A DNA stretch of 62,559 nt from Comamonadaceae bacterium (GTDB lineage: Bacteria > Pseudomonadota > Gammaproteobacteria > Burkholderiales > Burkholderiaceae_C). The notes beneath the pieces were generated by a model. That model made no database searches, had not been told where the DNA came from, and worked only from the letters and a program-made list of their open reading frames with translations. The first letter of the stretch is position 1, and every line of letters starts with the position of its first letter. Made by a program: the position numbers and the translations under genes. Shown here in pieces: positions 1 through 9,186 of this stretch. The stretch is taken from positions 1 through 62,559 of the forward strand of contig JAAFJC010000011.1 in the NCBI GenBank assembly GCA_013297925.1. The letters are read 5' to 3'.

Positions 1-1
1 C

Positions 2-2722
2 GAGAATTTCTCGATTCAGCTCCCGCCGCCCAACGTCACAGGCACGCTGCACATGGGCCATGCGTTCAACCAAACGATCATGGACAGCCTCACGCGCTAT
101 CACCGCATGCGTGGCTTCAACACCGCGTGGGTGCCCGGCACGGATCACGCCGGCATCGCCACGCAGATCGTGGTGGAGCGCCAGCTCCAAGACAAAGGCC
201 AAACGCGCTACGACCTAGGCCGCAAAAACTTCGTCGCCCGCGTGTGGGATTGGAAAGAAGAATCCGGCAACACCATCACCACGCAAATGCGCCGCATGGG
301 TGCAAGCGTGGATTGGAGCCGTGAATACTTCACGATGGATGAGAAGCTGAGCAAGGTCGTCACCGAAACCTTCGTGCGCCTTTATGAAGAAGGACTGATC
401 TATCGCGGCAAGCGCTTGGTGAACTGGGATCCGGTGCTGAAATCCGCAGTGAGCGATTTGGAGGTGGAGAGCGAAGAGGAAGATGGTTTCCTTTGGCACA
501 TCCGCTATCCGCTGGCCGATGGCTCTGGCTCACTCACCGTGGCCACCACGCGCCCTGAGACGATGCTGGGCGACGTGGCGGTGATGGTGCATCCGGAAGA
601 CGAGCGCTATGTGCATTTGATCGGCAAACAAGTCACGCTGCCTTTGTGCAACCGCACCATTCCCGTGATTGCCGATGCGTATGTCGATAAGGCCTTCGGC
701 ACAGGTGTTGTGAAGGTCACGCCGGCGCATGATCAAAACGACTACGCAGTAGGCCAGCGCCACAACCTGCCGATGATCTGCGTGCTCACACTGGATGCAA
801 AAATTAACGACGAAGCACCTGCAGCATATCGCGGCATGGATCGCTTTGTAGCGCGCAAAAAAGTGGTGGCTGATTTGCAAGCTTTGGATTTGCTCGTTGA
901 GACGAAAAAGCACAAACTCATGGTGCCACGCTGCGCTCGTACCGGGCAAGTGGTGGAGCCGATGCTCACAGACCAATGGTTTGTTGCGATGTCAAAACCC
1001 GGAGCAACCGGCGTATCCATTGCGCAAGGCGCTATCAATGCAGTAGCAAGCGGGCAGGTGAAGTTTGTGCCTGAGCAATGGGTGAACACCTACAACCAAT
1101 GGATGAACAATATTCAAGACTGGTGCATCTCGCGACAGTTGTGGTGGGGCCATCAAATTCCGGCTTGGTATGACGAAGATGGCAAGGTGTATGTGGCGCG
1201 CAATGAAGACGAGGCCAAGGCAAAAGCGCCGGGCAAGACGCTCACGCGCGACGAAGACGTGCTCGACACTTGGTATTCCTCCGCCCTCGTGCCTTTCAGC
1301 ACGATGAATTGGCCTGCGCAAACAGACGCCGCGACAGACGACTACAACCTCTACCTGCCCTCCTCCACGCTCGTCACAGGCTACGACATCATCTTCTTCT
1401 GGGTTGCCCGGATGATCATGATGACGCAGCATTTCACGGGCCGCGTGCCCTTCAAGCACGTGTACATCCACGGCCTGGTGCGTGATGCGCAGGGCAAGAA
1501 GATGAGCAAATCCGAAGGCAATGTGCTCGATCCTGTGGACTTGATCGATGGCATCGAGCTCGCGCCATTGCTCGAGAAGCGCACCCAAGGCCTGCGCAAG
1601 CCCGAGACTGCGCCACAAGTGCGTAAAAACACAGAGAAAGAATTTCCTAACGGTATTCCCGGCTATGGCGCGGATGCATTGCGCTTCACCTTCGCAGCTT
1701 TGGCCTCGCTAGGTAGAAACATCAACTTCGACAGTAAGCGCTGCGAAGGCTATCGCAATTTCTGCAACAAGCTCTGGAACGCCACGCGCTTCGTGCTGAT
1801 GAATTGCGAAGGCTATGACTGCGGCTTGAAGGATCACACCAAGGAGCAATGTGCTCCGGGTGGCGAAGCTCACGGCTACATGCAATTCAGCCAAGCTGAC
1901 CGCTGGATTTCATCGATCTTGCAAAAGGTGGAAGCTGATGTGGCGCAAGGCTTTGCAGACTACCGCTTAGACAACGTGGCCAACACGATTTACGATTTCG
2001 TGTGGAACGAATTCTGCGATTGGTATCTAGAAATCGCCAAGGTGCAAATCCAAACTGGCACGGAAGCGCAGCAGAGAGCAACGAGACGCACCCTCATCCG
2101 AACCCTCGAATGCATCATGCGCCTCGCGCACCCGATCATTCCGTTCATCACTGAAGAGCTGTGGCAGAAGGTCGCTCCTGTTGCGGGCTTGAAAGGCGAA
2201 TCTGTGGCCGTCGCGCGCTACCCCCAAGCCCAGCCCGAGAAGATTGACCCAGCCGCCATCGCACACGTCGCCAAACTCAAATCCATCGTGGACGCCTGCC
2301 GCAATCTGCGCGGCGAGATGAACGTCAGCCCTGCGCAACGCCTACCCTTGCTCGTCTCGGGCGATGCTGCGTTCATTCAGCAAGGCACCGACCTGCTTAA
2401 AGCCTTGGCCAAGCTGTCTGACGTGAAGACGTTTGCCACGGAAGCAGAATGGGCTGAGAATAGCGGCGCATCGCCCACCGCCGTCGTCGGCGAGGCACGC
2501 ATGTCGCTCTTCGTGGAAGTCGATGTGGTCGCAGAAAAAGCGCGCTTAACCAAAGAAGTCACCCGCCTTGAGGGCGAAGTGGTGAAAGCCCATGCCAAGC
2601 TAGGCAACGAAGCCTTCGTCGCGAAAGCCCCCGCAGCGGTGCTCGATCAAGAGCGCAAGCGCTTGGCTGATTTCACCGCAACGCTGGAGAAACTGCGCGA
2701 GCAGATCAAGCGTTTGGGCTGA
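2..2722 (+). CDS. valS: Valine--tRNA ligase, 5' end cut by window
   Basis: Charges tRNA-Val with valine in the cytoplasm (class I aminoacyl-tRNA synthetase). The reading frame is open from base 2, and the class I HIGH-type motif appears as HMGH about 17 codons in, so only some 40 N-terminal residues are missing. The second signature, KMSKSEG, lies near base 1500, followed by the anticodon-binding region. The last ~70 residues are charged and helical ([15 protein letters not shown]), as expected for the C-terminal coiled-coil arm of ValRS. About 906 residues are visible, against roughly 950 for complete family members. It is convergent with tusA; the 80-base gap holds a diverged copy of the 39-bp repeat. 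The call is secure. Confidence 0.97.
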   Translation, partial: ENFSIQLPPPNVTGTLHMGHAFNQTIMDSLTRYHRMRGFNTAWVPGTDHAGIATQIVVERQLQDKGQTRYDLGRKNFVARVWDWKEESGNTITTQMRRMGASVDWSREYFTMDEKLSKVVTETFVRLYEEGLIYRGKRLVNWDPVLKSAVSDLEVESEEEDGFLWHIRYPLADGSGSLTVATTRPETMLGDVAVMVHPEDERYVHLIGKQVTLPLCNRTIPVIADAYVDKAFGTGVVKVTPAHDQNDYAVGQRHNLPMICVLTLDAKINDEAPAAYRGMDRFVARKKVVADLQALDLLVETKKHKLMVPRCARTGQVVEPMLTDQWFVAMSKPGATGVSIAQGAINAVASGQVKFVPEQWVNTYNQWMNNIQDWCISRQLWWGHQIPAWYDEDGKVYVARNEDEAKAKAPGKTLTRDEDVLDTWYSSALVPFSTMNWPAQTDAATDDYNLYLPSSTLVTGYDIIFFWVARMIMMTQHFTGRVPFKHVYIHGLVRDAQGKKMSKSEGNVLDPVDLIDGIELAPLLEKRTQGLRKPETAPQVRKNTEKEFPNGIPGYGADALRFTFAALASLGRNINFDSKRCEGYRNFCNKLWNATRFVLMNCEGYDCGLKDHTKEQCAPGGEAHGYMQFSQADRWISSILQKVEADVAQGFADYRLDNVANTIYDFVWNEFCDWYLEIAKVQIQTGTEAQQRATRRTLIRTLECIMRLAHPIIPFITEELWQKVAPVAGLKGESVAVARYPQAQPEKIDPAAIAHVAKLKSIVDACRNLRGEMNVSPAQRLPLLVSGDAAFIQQGTDLLKALAKLSDVKTFATEAEWAENSGASPTAVVGEARMSLFVEVDVVAEKARLTKEVTRLEGEVVKAHAKLGNEAFVAKAPAAVLDQERKRLADFTATLEKLREQIKRLG

Positions 2723-2738
2723 TTCGCGAAAGCGTCGC

Positions 2739-2777
2739 TATCAAAAAAATAGCTGGCCACGCAATCTTTGCGCCAGC
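2739..2777 (+). repeat. 39-bp dispersed repeat, copy 1 (diverged)
   Basis: Same 39-base length and landmarks as the other copies (TAT start, ATAGCTG, CGCAAT), but it ends GCCAGC instead of GCCGGC. By eye about 27 of 39 positions match copy 13. It forms an imperfect GCTGGC/GCCAGC hairpin between the convergent valS and tusA, which could act as a weak terminator, though no T-run follows. Confidence 0.55.
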
Positions 2778-2802
2778 CAGCCAACTGCTTGGGCTAAAAG
2801 TA

Positions 2803-3030
2803 CTAGCGCCGGCGCATCACATGAATGAAATCCGCGCCTAGCGTTTGCTGCTCGATCAGCTCGTTACCCGTCTGCTTAGCAAAGGCCTGGAAATCGCGCA
2901 CAGAGCCGGGATCGGTGGCCACAATCTTCAGCATTTGGCCGCTGGCCAGCTCGCCAAGCGCTTTCTTGGCCTTGAGAATGGGCAGTGGGCAGTTCAGGCC
3001 ACGGGTGTCGAGTTCTTTGTCGATGTGCAT
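2803..3030 (-). CDS. tusA: TusA/SirA-family sulfur carrier protein
   Basis: A 75-residue cytoplasmic protein with the hallmark motif CPLPILKAKK at residues 14-23; the first Cys is the persulfide-carrying residue of TusA-family proteins, which relay sulfur for tRNA thiolation or molybdenum-cofactor synthesis. It begins with the typical DTRGLNCPLP segment and has the normal family length of 75-81 residues. It lies downstream of the NUDIX gene on the same strand, separated by 28 bases, and converges on valS. The family is certain; which sulfur-relay branch it serves cannot be read from the sequence. YeeD- or YedF-like paralogues share the motif. Confidence 0.88.
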   Translation of the reverse strand: MHIDKELDTRGLNCPLPILKAKKALGELASGQMLKIVATDPGSVRDFQAFAKQTGNELIEQQTLGADFIHVMRRR

Positions 3031-3058
3031 ATGCGGTGTCTTTTAAGTTAGCAAGATT

Positions 3059-3586
3059 TTAACGCTTTGACCAATCGACGAATTGGGGCTCGTAGCCCCG
3101 CCCTTTGAGCCAGTCGGCTAATGCGTAGCCTGTGCCGGCGGGCCAGCATTTCACGGCCTCGTAATCGTAGAGTTTGTATTCCACCAATTCGGGTGACAAG
3201 GCCACCTCGCCATGCGCGACAACATGATAGGCGATGATCACTTGATTCATGCGCTGAAAATCGTACACGCCAACCAAATTGACCTCGCTGCAATCGAGGT
3301 TCGTCTCTTCTTTCACTTCGCGCGCGATGCCGCCTTGGGGCGTCTCACCTGCTTCCATGAAGCCCGTAATCAGCGCAAACATTTTGCCCGGCCATGCGGC
3401 ATTGCGCGCTAGAAGAATCTGCCCGTTGTATTCCACAATCGCCGCTAGCACGGGCGTGGGATTGTTCCAATGCGTATAAGCGCAAGCAGGGCAACGCAGG
3501 CGCTCTTTCGCGCCGCCGTCTTCCATTTGCGTTTCAAAGGCAAGTGGCGTGGCGCATTGGGGGCAGAATTTAAAAGCGGCACTCAT
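3059..3586 (-). CDS. NUDIX hydrolase with N-terminal zinc ribbon
   Basis: Predicted hydrolase of a nucleoside diphosphate linked to another moiety. Near the N-terminus are two CxxC pairs (CPQC and CPAC) forming a small zinc ribbon, as in NudC-like NADH pyrophosphatases. The NUDIX box follows as GETPQGGIAREVKEET, matching GX5EX7REUXEE. I chose the ATG at 3586, giving 175 residues and beginning MSAAFKFCPQC. A longer frame opening at 3619 would add eleven residues encoded by a copy of the 39-bp repeat (3598-3636), which looks spurious. The substrate is unknown. It is probably co-transcribed with tusA. Confidence 0.85.
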   Translation of the reverse strand: MSAAFKFCPQCATPLAFETQMEDGGAKERLRCPACAYTHWNNPTPVLAAIVEYNGQILLARNAAWPGKMFALITGFMEAGETPQGGIAREVKEETNLDCSEVNLVGVYDFQRMNQVIIAYHVVAHGEVALSPELVEYKLYDYEAVKCWPAGTGYALADWLKGRGYEPQFVDWSKR

Positions 3587-3597
3587 CTTGTAGTTAC

Positions 3598-3636
3598 TAT
3601 TAATTTGATAGCTGCTCACGCATATTCTATGCCGGC
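3598..3636 (+). repeat. 39-bp dispersed repeat, copy 2
   Basis: A near-consensus copy: TATTAATTTGATAGCTGC at the start and ATGCCGGC at the end, 39 bases. It sits in the 72-base gap between the NUDIX start and the cysM stop, and creates a false N-terminal extension for the NUDIX reading frame. Confidence 0.85.
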
Positions 3637-3658
3637 AAACAGCCTAAAATCATTAAAA

Positions 3659-4561
3659 TCAAGCAGGAAAGACACCCGTAGAGAGATACCGATCCCCACG
3701 ATCACACACGATGAACACGATCACGGCATCCGTCTCGCGCGCAGCGATTTGCTGCGCCACCCAGCATGCGCCCGCCGCTGAAATGCCCGCAAAAATGCCC
3801 TCTTCTCGCGCCAGAGAGCGGCACATGTCTTCCGCATCAGATTGGCTCACGTAGATCAGCTCATCCACGTTTTTCGGATCGTAGATTTTCGGCAAATACT
3901 CTTGCGGCCATTTGCGAATGCCTGGAATGCGTGAGCCCTCAGAGGGCTGCGCGCCGATGATGCGCACTTTGGGATTCTTTTCTTTGAGATAGCGAGAGAC
4001 ACCGGTGATCGTGCCGGTCGTGCCCATCGCGCTCACGAAATGCGTCACTCGCCCAGCAGTTTGCTCCCAAATTTCAGGCCCCGTAGTCTCATAATGAATG
4101 CGCGGATTGTCGGCATTGGCAAACTGATCGAGCACGCGGCCTTTGCCTTCTTTTTGCATGCTATCTGCCAAATCGCGCGAATATTCCATGCCGCCGCTTT
4201 TGGGCGTGAGGATCAGCTCCGCGCCGAAGGCTTTCATGGTTTGCGCCCGCTCAATCGAGAGGTCTTCGGGCATGATCAAAATCATTTTGTAGCCCTTGAT
4301 CGCAGCGGCCATGGCCAGCGCGATGCCGGTGTTGCCCGAGGTGGCCTCCACCAGCGTGTCGCCCGGCTTGATATCGCCGCGCTCCTCGGCGCGCTGAATC
4401 ATAGAGAGCGCGGGGCGATCTTTCACGCTGCCTGCGGGATTGTTGCCCTCGAGCTTGCCGAGGATCACATTGCTATTCTTTGCGCAAAGATCAGCGCCAA
4501 TTCGTTGCAGGCGTACAAGGGGAGTTTTGCCAATAGCGTCTTCAATCGTTGGGAAATTCAT
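3659..4561 (-). CDS. cysM: Cysteine synthase B (O-acetylserine sulfhydrylase)
   Basis: A PLP enzyme making L-cysteine from O-acetylserine and sulfide or thiosulfate. The PLP-lysine motif is GSVKDRPALSMI, the substrate-loop motif is TSGNTG, and the phosphate-binding glycine loop is GTTGTITG. The start gives 300 residues beginning MNFPTIEDAIGKTPLVRL, matching the usual CysM length of about 300; an adjacent ATG at 4564 is an equally possible start. The frame stays open up to 4744, but that extension reads backwards through the tRNA-Leu gene and is not real. The 30x-residue length and KNPKVRIIGAQP segment favour CysM over CysK. Confidence 0.93.
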   Translation of the reverse strand: MNFPTIEDAIGKTPLVRLQRIGADLCAKNSNVILGKLEGNNPAGSVKDRPALSMIQRAEERGDIKPGDTLVEATSGNTGIALAMAAAIKGYKMILIMPEDLSIERAQTMKAFGAELILTPKSGGMEYSRDLADSMQKEGKGRVLDQFANADNPRIHYETTGPEIWEQTAGRVTHFVSAMGTTGTITGVSRYLKEKNPKVRIIGAQPSEGSRIPGIRKWPQEYLPKIYDPKNVDELIYVSQSDAEDMCRSLAREEGIFAGISAAGACWVAQQIAARETDAVIVFIVCDRGDRYLSTGVFPA

Positions 4562-4634
4562 CATGTTGTGCGTTAAGGATAAGCCCCCTACTGTGCCATA
4601 ATCTAAGGCTTCGCATCTGCGACATCCCATTCCT

Positions 4635-4719
4635 GCCCGGGTGGTGAAATTGGTAGACGCAGGGGACTCAAAATCCCCCGCCGCAAGGCGTGCCGGTTCG
4701 ATTCCGGCCCCGGGCACCA
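4635..4719 (+). tRNA. tRNA-Leu (anticodon CAA)
   Basis: An 85-nt class II tRNA. The acceptor arm pairs GCCCGGG with CCCGGGC; the anticodon stem GGGGA/TCCCC encloses CTCAAAA, giving anticodon CAA (reads UUG). There is a long variable arm, a T-loop GGTTCGATTCC, and an encoded CCA end (4717-4719). It is followed at once by a strong terminator. Confidence 0.97.
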
Positions 4720-4750
4720 CGCTTTCTATATCGAACAGCGACACACATTA

Positions 4751-4785
4751 AAAAGCCCGATCAGAACTTTCTGATCGGGCTTTTT
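4751..4785 (+). terminator. Rho-independent terminator after tRNA-Leu
   Basis: A perfect stem AAAAGCCCGATCAG (4751-4764) / CTGATCGGGCTTTT (4771-4784) with a six-base loop and a T-run. It lies 31 bases past the tRNA end. The A/T flanks make it potentially bidirectional. Confidence 0.92.
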
Positions 4786-4859
4786 GTCTTTTCAGTCACG
4801 CGGCTTGTGGCATGGAGGCAGCACATGTTGTAACAGTTGGGCTCTTCTCGGGAATGAGG

Positions 4860-4888
4860 TTGCGAAACGCTCGCACTCGAGGTAAAAT
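4860..4888 (+). promoter_or_regulatory. Putative sigma-70 promoter of the 402-residue gene
   Basis: TTGCGA (4860-4865), a 17-base spacer, then TAAAAT (4883-4888). Transcription would begin near 4895, leaving a roughly 75-base AT-rich leader before the GTG start at 4969. Read from consensus likeness only. Confidence 0.4.
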
Positions 4889-4968
4889 GCAAATAGTTAC
4901 AATGTATATTTCAAATATTATAGCCTCAAGTAATACTTTTACACCCTTTTTTCGAAAGAAGGTTTCAC

Positions 4969-6177
4969 GTGTTAACCAAATTACTACGCGCCATCAGTGG
5001 TAGCCCGGAGCGAACCGATTGGGAAAGCATGCTGACACAAGTCGGTGGCGATAGCACGGCTTGGTCAGATTTAGATGTGGCGCGCCAGGGCGCACCAGCC
5101 GCTAATCGTGTGGTCACATCAACGCCAGAGGCGAGCTCTTCTGACGTCAACTTGGCCTTGCTTGGCTTGGCGGGAGATGAGATACATGCGCGTGCTCATG
5201 CAATTGCCAAAGACTTGCATGACTTGGCCGAGCGTGGCGCGACAGTCCAGCAGTGGAATCTGCTACTTCGCGACGTGACTGCGCTCGCCGATATGGGCCA
5301 AACGATCAATTCGCTGGCCGAAGTCAAGCTCAGCAGAGCGAAGCCGCAAGTGCAAAGCATCCAAATGTTGCCACTGATGGGCAGTGTGTTGGCCAAGCGC
5401 TCCAATGATCTTCGCCGCTCGGGTGTGCTACTGGTGCCTCAGCTGCAAGCTTGCACGGTTCAGAGCGATCTGAATCTGTGCAAAGCACTGGTGGAATCCG
5501 CACTGGAATGGGCGATTCCTTTTGGCAACCGGCTCACAGTATCTACCGAGCTGTCCGCCTGGGGAGCAGCGGTTCGCATGTCGATCATTGCAGATCATGT
5601 GGTGAAGACGCAAGAAGATGTGCCCACGTTGGAGCGGACAAGCCATTTCATTTGGGAGCTCATCACTGAGCTGGCTCAGGCCTGCAAAGTAGTTGCCACT
5701 CGCTCTCAAGTCGATGGCAAAACCGCGATTTGCCTTGAATTTCCTGCGCACAATGAGCAAGAAGGTGTGGCCAGCAAAGATCTTAATTTGCTCACCCTGG
5801 ATTCGCAGCAACTCGGGCAGCTTGATGTCTTGGTCTATGCTGCCAGCCCGATGGTGAAAATGAGTGTGGACAAGACACTGGGCAAAGCCCAAAGCCGCAT
5901 CCGCCACGCCACCAACAGCCTGAATCTGGTTCGCGAGTGTGAGCTGGCCTTGCCGGCAGCGCTGATCATTGAATCCGAGCTGATGGATGAAACTGTTAAA
6001 GGCTTGATAGAAGATGTGCGCCGGCACACTCGTAATTTTGCGATCGTGGAGATCGTGAAAGCACCGAATGTGTATGACGTGTCTCTTCCAGGCAGCAAAA
6101 ATCCTTGTCGGTTGAGCGTGGCCAACATCGAGAGCAACCTGCGCGATGCGCTGACGTTTGAATTAGCTCAGAGCTAA
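4969..6177 (+). CDS. Unrecognised 402-residue protein, possible degenerate kinase/receiver
   Basis: I do not recognise the family. The GTG start has a good ribosome site (AGAAGG, about 7 bases upstream). Residues ~150-250 have the look of a GHKL ATPase: an N-box-like LVESALEWA, then strand-rich LTVSTELSAWGAAVRMSI, but no clear DxGxG box. Residues ~285-375 (LDVLVYAASPMVKMSVDK through NFAIVEIVKAPNV) have the beta-alpha rhythm of a receiver domain without an obvious phospho-Asp pocket. No signal peptide or membrane segment is seen, so it should be cytoplasmic. It stands alone between tRNA-Leu and the convergent xerD, with its own putative promoter. The fold suggestion is weak inference. Confidence 0.75.
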   Translation: MLTKLLRAISGSPERTDWESMLTQVGGDSTAWSDLDVARQGAPAANRVVTSTPEASSSDVNLALLGLAGDEIHARAHAIAKDLHDLAERGATVQQWNLLLRDVTALADMGQTINSLAEVKLSRAKPQVQSIQMLPLMGSVLAKRSNDLRRSGVLLVPQLQACTVQSDLNLCKALVESALEWAIPFGNRLTVSTELSAWGAAVRMSIIADHVVKTQEDVPTLERTSHFIWELITELAQACKVVATRSQVDGKTAICLEFPAHNEQEGVASKDLNLLTLDSQQLGQLDVLVYAASPMVKMSVDKTLGKAQSRIRHATNSLNLVRECELALPAALIIESELMDETVKGLIEDVRRHTRNFAIVEIVKAPNVYDVSLPGSKNPCRLSVANIESNLRDALTFELAQS

Positions 6178-6202
6178 GCCCTCTGAGAATCATTCACGCG
6201 GA

Positions 6203-7102
6203 TCACCCTCTTGGATGGTTTTCGGCCACAATTTTCTTCAAGCGCTCACGCGCCACGTGCGTGTAAATCGTCGTCGTGGAAATGTCGGCATGGCCGAGCA
6301 ACATTTGCACGGCTCTTAAATCTGCGCCGTGATTGAGCAAATGCGTAGCAAACGCATGGCGCAGCGTATGCGGCGAGAGCGGTTTGGTGATGCCCGCTGC
6401 CAAAGCATGCTTTTTGATCGTTTGCCAAAAGGCCACGCGCGTCATCGCCTCGCCCGCTTTGCTGCCGCGTGCTGTGACAAAAAGATCATCGCTCAATTGC
6501 TTCTTCAAAATTTCAGGCCTAGCGCCTTTCAGATATTTTGTGATCCAATCGGCCGCATGCTCACCAAAGGGCACGATGCGCTCTTTGCTGCCTTTGCCAA
6601 AAGTGCGCAGTACATGCTCTGTCATGCTCACGTTGTGCACCTTCAGGCTCACACATTCGCTCACGCGCAGGCCGCTGGCATACATGAGCTCCAGCATTGT
6701 GCGATCTCGCAGGCCAAGAGGCGTTGATACATCAGGCGCAGCAAGCAGTTGCTCCACATCGGCCTCGGTCAGCGTCTTGGGAATACGCGGTGGCTGCTTG
6801 GCGGCGAGGAGCTTGAGAGTTGGATCAGCCGGCATCAAACGCTCACGCAAACACCAGCGGAAGAAGCGTTTGAAGACCGTTAAGCGGCGATTCGCAGAGG
6901 TGGATTTTGTGCTGCCATGCTTGGCCGCAAAGTACTCGCGCAGATCCAGCTCTTCAGTTGATTCAATGCGGCGTGATCGCTCATTGCGCAACCACGCGGC
7001 ATACAAATTCAAATCACGCCGGTAAGCCTCCAGCGTGTTTTTCGCTAAGCCTTCTTCGAGCCAGAGGCTGCTGACGAAGGCATCAATGCTGTCCTCAGTC
7101 AA
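6203..7102 (-). CDS. xerD: Site-specific tyrosine recombinase XerD
   Basis: Resolves chromosome dimers at dif together with XerC. Catalytic residues are visible: Arg in ASGLRVSE, Lys in GKGSKER, His and Arg in PHTLRHAFATH, His in LLGHAD, and the tyrosine nucleophile in TTTIYTHV. The N-terminal SAM-like domain has LWLEEGLAKNTLEAYRRDL. I chose a TTG start at 7102 (299 residues), because this matches the 298 residues of E. coli XerD and leaves only an 8-base overlap with the upstream tctC stop. The ATG at 7174 would overlap tctC by 80 bases and add 24 unrelated residues. Start confidence is moderate; identity is high. Confidence 0.93.
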   Translation of the reverse strand: MTEDSIDAFVSSLWLEEGLAKNTLEAYRRDLNLYAAWLRNERSRRIESTEELDLREYFAAKHGSTKSTSANRRLTVFKRFFRWCLRERLMPADPTLKLLAAKQPPRIPKTLTEADVEQLLAAPDVSTPLGLRDRTMLELMYASGLRVSECVSLKVHNVSMTEHVLRTFGKGSKERIVPFGEHAADWITKYLKGARPEILKKQLSDDLFVTARGSKAGEAMTRVAFWQTIKKHALAAGITKPLSPHTLRHAFATHLLNHGADLRAVQMLLGHADISTTTIYTHVARERLKKIVAENHPRG

Positions 7103-8090
7103 GCTTGAGCTTTTGCGTGGCCACGACTTTTTTATAGACCTCCAGCTCGGCGGCCATTTGCTTGGCAAACTCATCTGGCGAGTTGCCCAAGACGATGGAG
7201 CCCGTGTCTTCGATGCGCTTTTTCACTGCCGGATCTTGCAGAGCTGTGCGTGCGGCAGCATTGATTTTCTGCACGATATCGGCAGGCAAGCCCTTCGGGG
7301 CAATCAAGCCGTAATACGCCATACGATTGACTGGCTCCAAGCCCACTTCTTTGAACGTAGGCACATTGGGCATGCTGGCCAAGCGCTGCGGCGCTGCCAC
7401 CACGATGGGAATCAAGCGACCAGCTTGGATATGTGGCAAGGCAGAGGGTACGTTATCAAAAATAATCTCGACTTGGCCGCCGACGGTATCGCGCAGCGCT
7501 GGGCCTGCACCGGAGTAAGGAATGTGGGTGATGAACACGCCCGCAAGGTTTTTGAACAATTCGGTTTGCAAATGGCCGATGCCACCTGTGCCTGAAGATG
7601 AGTAGCTGTACTTGGCAGGGTTTTTCTTAAGCTCAGCAATGAATCCTTTGTAATCCTTAGCAGGGAATTTGGGATTCACTGCAATCACATTGGGCGTTGC
7701 GGCCAAATTGATGATGGGTGTGAAATCAGTCGCTGGGTTGTAGGGGATTTTTGGATTGATCGCCGGATTTGAGGCGGTGGTTGAAACAGTTCCCATACCA
7801 AGCAAGTAACCATCAGGCGTTGCCTTAGCCACTTCATTGGCGCCTACTGAGCCGCCGCCGCCCGCTTTGTTGATCACCACAACGCTCTGTCCCAGAGCTT
7901 TGCCCAGAGGCTCAGCAATCACACGACCAACGATATCGGTCGTGCCGCCCGGTGCAAACGGAATTTGCAGCGTGATCGGCTTGTTGGGGTAGTTTTGAGC
8001 ATGAATCAGGCCGCTGGCCGCCATGGATAATGCGCCAAGCGCTATGGTTTTAAGAGCGGTGCGTTTGCGCAAAGACAGTTGAGAAGACAT
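7095..8090 (-). CDS. Bug/TctC-family periplasmic substrate-binding protein
   Basis: Extracytoplasmic binding protein of the tripartite tricarboxylate transporter (TTT) family, hugely expanded in Burkholderiales. The start at 8090 gives 331 residues and has a GGAG site upstream; an upstream ATG at 8141 lacks one. A Sec signal peptide runs to about residue 32 (RKRTALKTIALGALSMAASG...AQ). Family marks are the segment PITLQIPFAPGGTTDIVGR followed by the P-D-GYLLGMG segment. No TctA or TctB membrane partners are nearby, which is usual for orphan Bug proteins. Ligand unknown. It probably shares a transcript with xerD (8-base overlap). Confidence 0.9.
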   Translation of the reverse strand: MSSQLSLRKRTALKTIALGALSMAASGLIHAQNYPNKPITLQIPFAPGGTTDIVGRVIAEPLGKALGQSVVVINKAGGGGSVGANEVAKATPDGYLLGMGTVSTTASNPAINPKIPYNPATDFTPIINLAATPNVIAVNPKFPAKDYKGFIAELKKNPAKYSYSSSGTGGIGHLQTELFKNLAGVFITHIPYSGAGPALRDTVGGQVEIIFDNVPSALPHIQAGRLIPIVVAAPQRLASMPNVPTFKEVGLEPVNRMAYYGLIAPKGLPADIVQKINAAARTALQDPAVKKRIEDTGSIVLGNSPDEFAKQMAAELEVYKKVVATQKLKLD

Positions 8091-8225
8091 ATAAACTCCA
8101 AAGAATAAAAAAGCGAGAAGGCAGAGCCTGCAATGCATCAATAATAAGCAGTTCTACAACGCATGCGATTGTGACTAACCCATACACGTTTACCCCATTC
8201 CCAGCCCAAAGACCCTTCACTTCAC

Positions 8226-9125
8226 ATGCATTTCGCCCAGCTCCTTTTTCCTGATTTCGCCTTGATCGTTTGCGGCTATTTGATCTGCCGGTTCACTCGG
8301 CTTAATCGCCCCTTGTGGGATCAGGTCGAGAGCTTGGTGTACTACGTGCTCTTTCCCGTGCTGCTGTTTTATTCCATCTCGCGTTCGCCGCTCGATTGGC
8401 GTGCCGCCAGCAGCTTGGTGGGCGCGGCGTTGGCACTGGCCGCTTGTGGCGTTGCGTTGTCATACTCGGTGGCCAAACTGCCGGGCGTGAAGCGCGATGA
8501 TTTTGCGAGCAGTGCGCAGGTCGGATTTCGCTTCAATGCATATATCGCGCTGGCGCTGGCGGAGCGCCTAGGCGGGCAAAGCGGCTTGTTGTTGATCGCT
8601 GTGGTGATCGGCGTTTGCGTGCCGCTGTTTAACGTGGCTGCCGTGTGGCCAATGGCTAAGCATTCTGGCCAAGGCTTTGGTAAAGCCTTATTGAAGAACC
8701 CACTCATCATCGGCACCGTGAGCGGCCTGATCGCCAATGTGCTGGGTCTCTCCGTGCCCGCCTTCGCCGAGCCCGCCGTGAGCCGCATGGGGCAAGCCTC
8801 CATCGTTTTGGGGCTGATGGCCGCCGGCGCAGGCTTGCAACTCGGCCAAATCTTTAATACCGCCAGCCGCGTGCGCACCGGCGTCGCATTGCTCATGGTG
8901 CGGCATCTGGCGCTCCCGCTGATTGCCGTCGGCTTGGTGCAACTCTTTGGCCTCAATACAGCGCAGGCCAGCATCTTGCTCATCTTCAGCGCGCTGCCCA
9001 CCGCATCAAGCTGCTACGTGCTGGCCACCCGCATGGGCTTGGACGGCTCGCTTGTTGCCGGCTTGGTCACGATCTCGACAGTCCTAGGCATGCTGAGCCT
9101 GCCATTTGCGTTGAGTTTCAGATAG
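8226..9125 (+). CDS. AEC-family permease (auxin efflux carrier-like)
   Basis: A 299-residue inner-membrane protein of about ten hydrophobic segments in two halves, with the family's N-terminal FPDFALIVCGYLICR and C-terminal SALPTASSCYVLATRMG segment. AEC transporters move small organic anions such as malate, malonate or auxin; no substrate is indicated here. Divergent from the Bug protein, with 135 bases between them, so a shared regulatory region is possible. The final residues (PFALSFR) sit 61 bases before ureD, and a copy of the 39-bp repeat lies in that gap. Confidence 0.88.
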   Translation: MHFAQLLFPDFALIVCGYLICRFTRLNRPLWDQVESLVYYVLFPVLLFYSISRSPLDWRAASSLVGAALALAACGVALSYSVAKLPGVKRDDFASSAQVGFRFNAYIALALAERLGGQSGLLLIAVVIGVCVPLFNVAAVWPMAKHSGQGFGKALLKNPLIIGTVSGLIANVLGLSVPAFAEPAVSRMGQASIVLGLMAAGAGLQLGQIFNTASRVRTGVALLMVRHLALPLIAVGLVQLFGLNTAQASILLIFSALPTASSCYVLATRMGLDGSLVAGLVTISTVLGMLSLPFALSFR

Positions 9126-9138
9126 AAATCACTTCTTT

Positions 9139-9177
9139 GCCGGCATAGAATATGTGGGAACAGCTACTGAATTTATA
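9139..9177 (-). repeat. 39-bp dispersed repeat, copy 3
   Basis: Reverse-orientation copy immediately upstream of ureD: GCCGGCATAGAATATG at the left end, CAGCTACTGAATTTATA at the right. It ends nine bases before the chosen ureD ATG and supplies its leader; it also creates a false upstream GTG start at 9154. Confidence 0.85.
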
Positions 9178-9186
9178 GCACACCAT

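Noticed and set aside
4562-4744. A 60-residue N-terminal extension of CysM
   Set aside because: It is the reverse complement of the tRNA-Leu gene and its flank; CysM proteins begin at MNFPTIED.
6203-7102. The tyrosine recombinase as integrase of an island covering the yeh-like block
   Set aside because: It is full-length housekeeping XerD by sequence, and no attachment-site repeats or phage genes flank the block.
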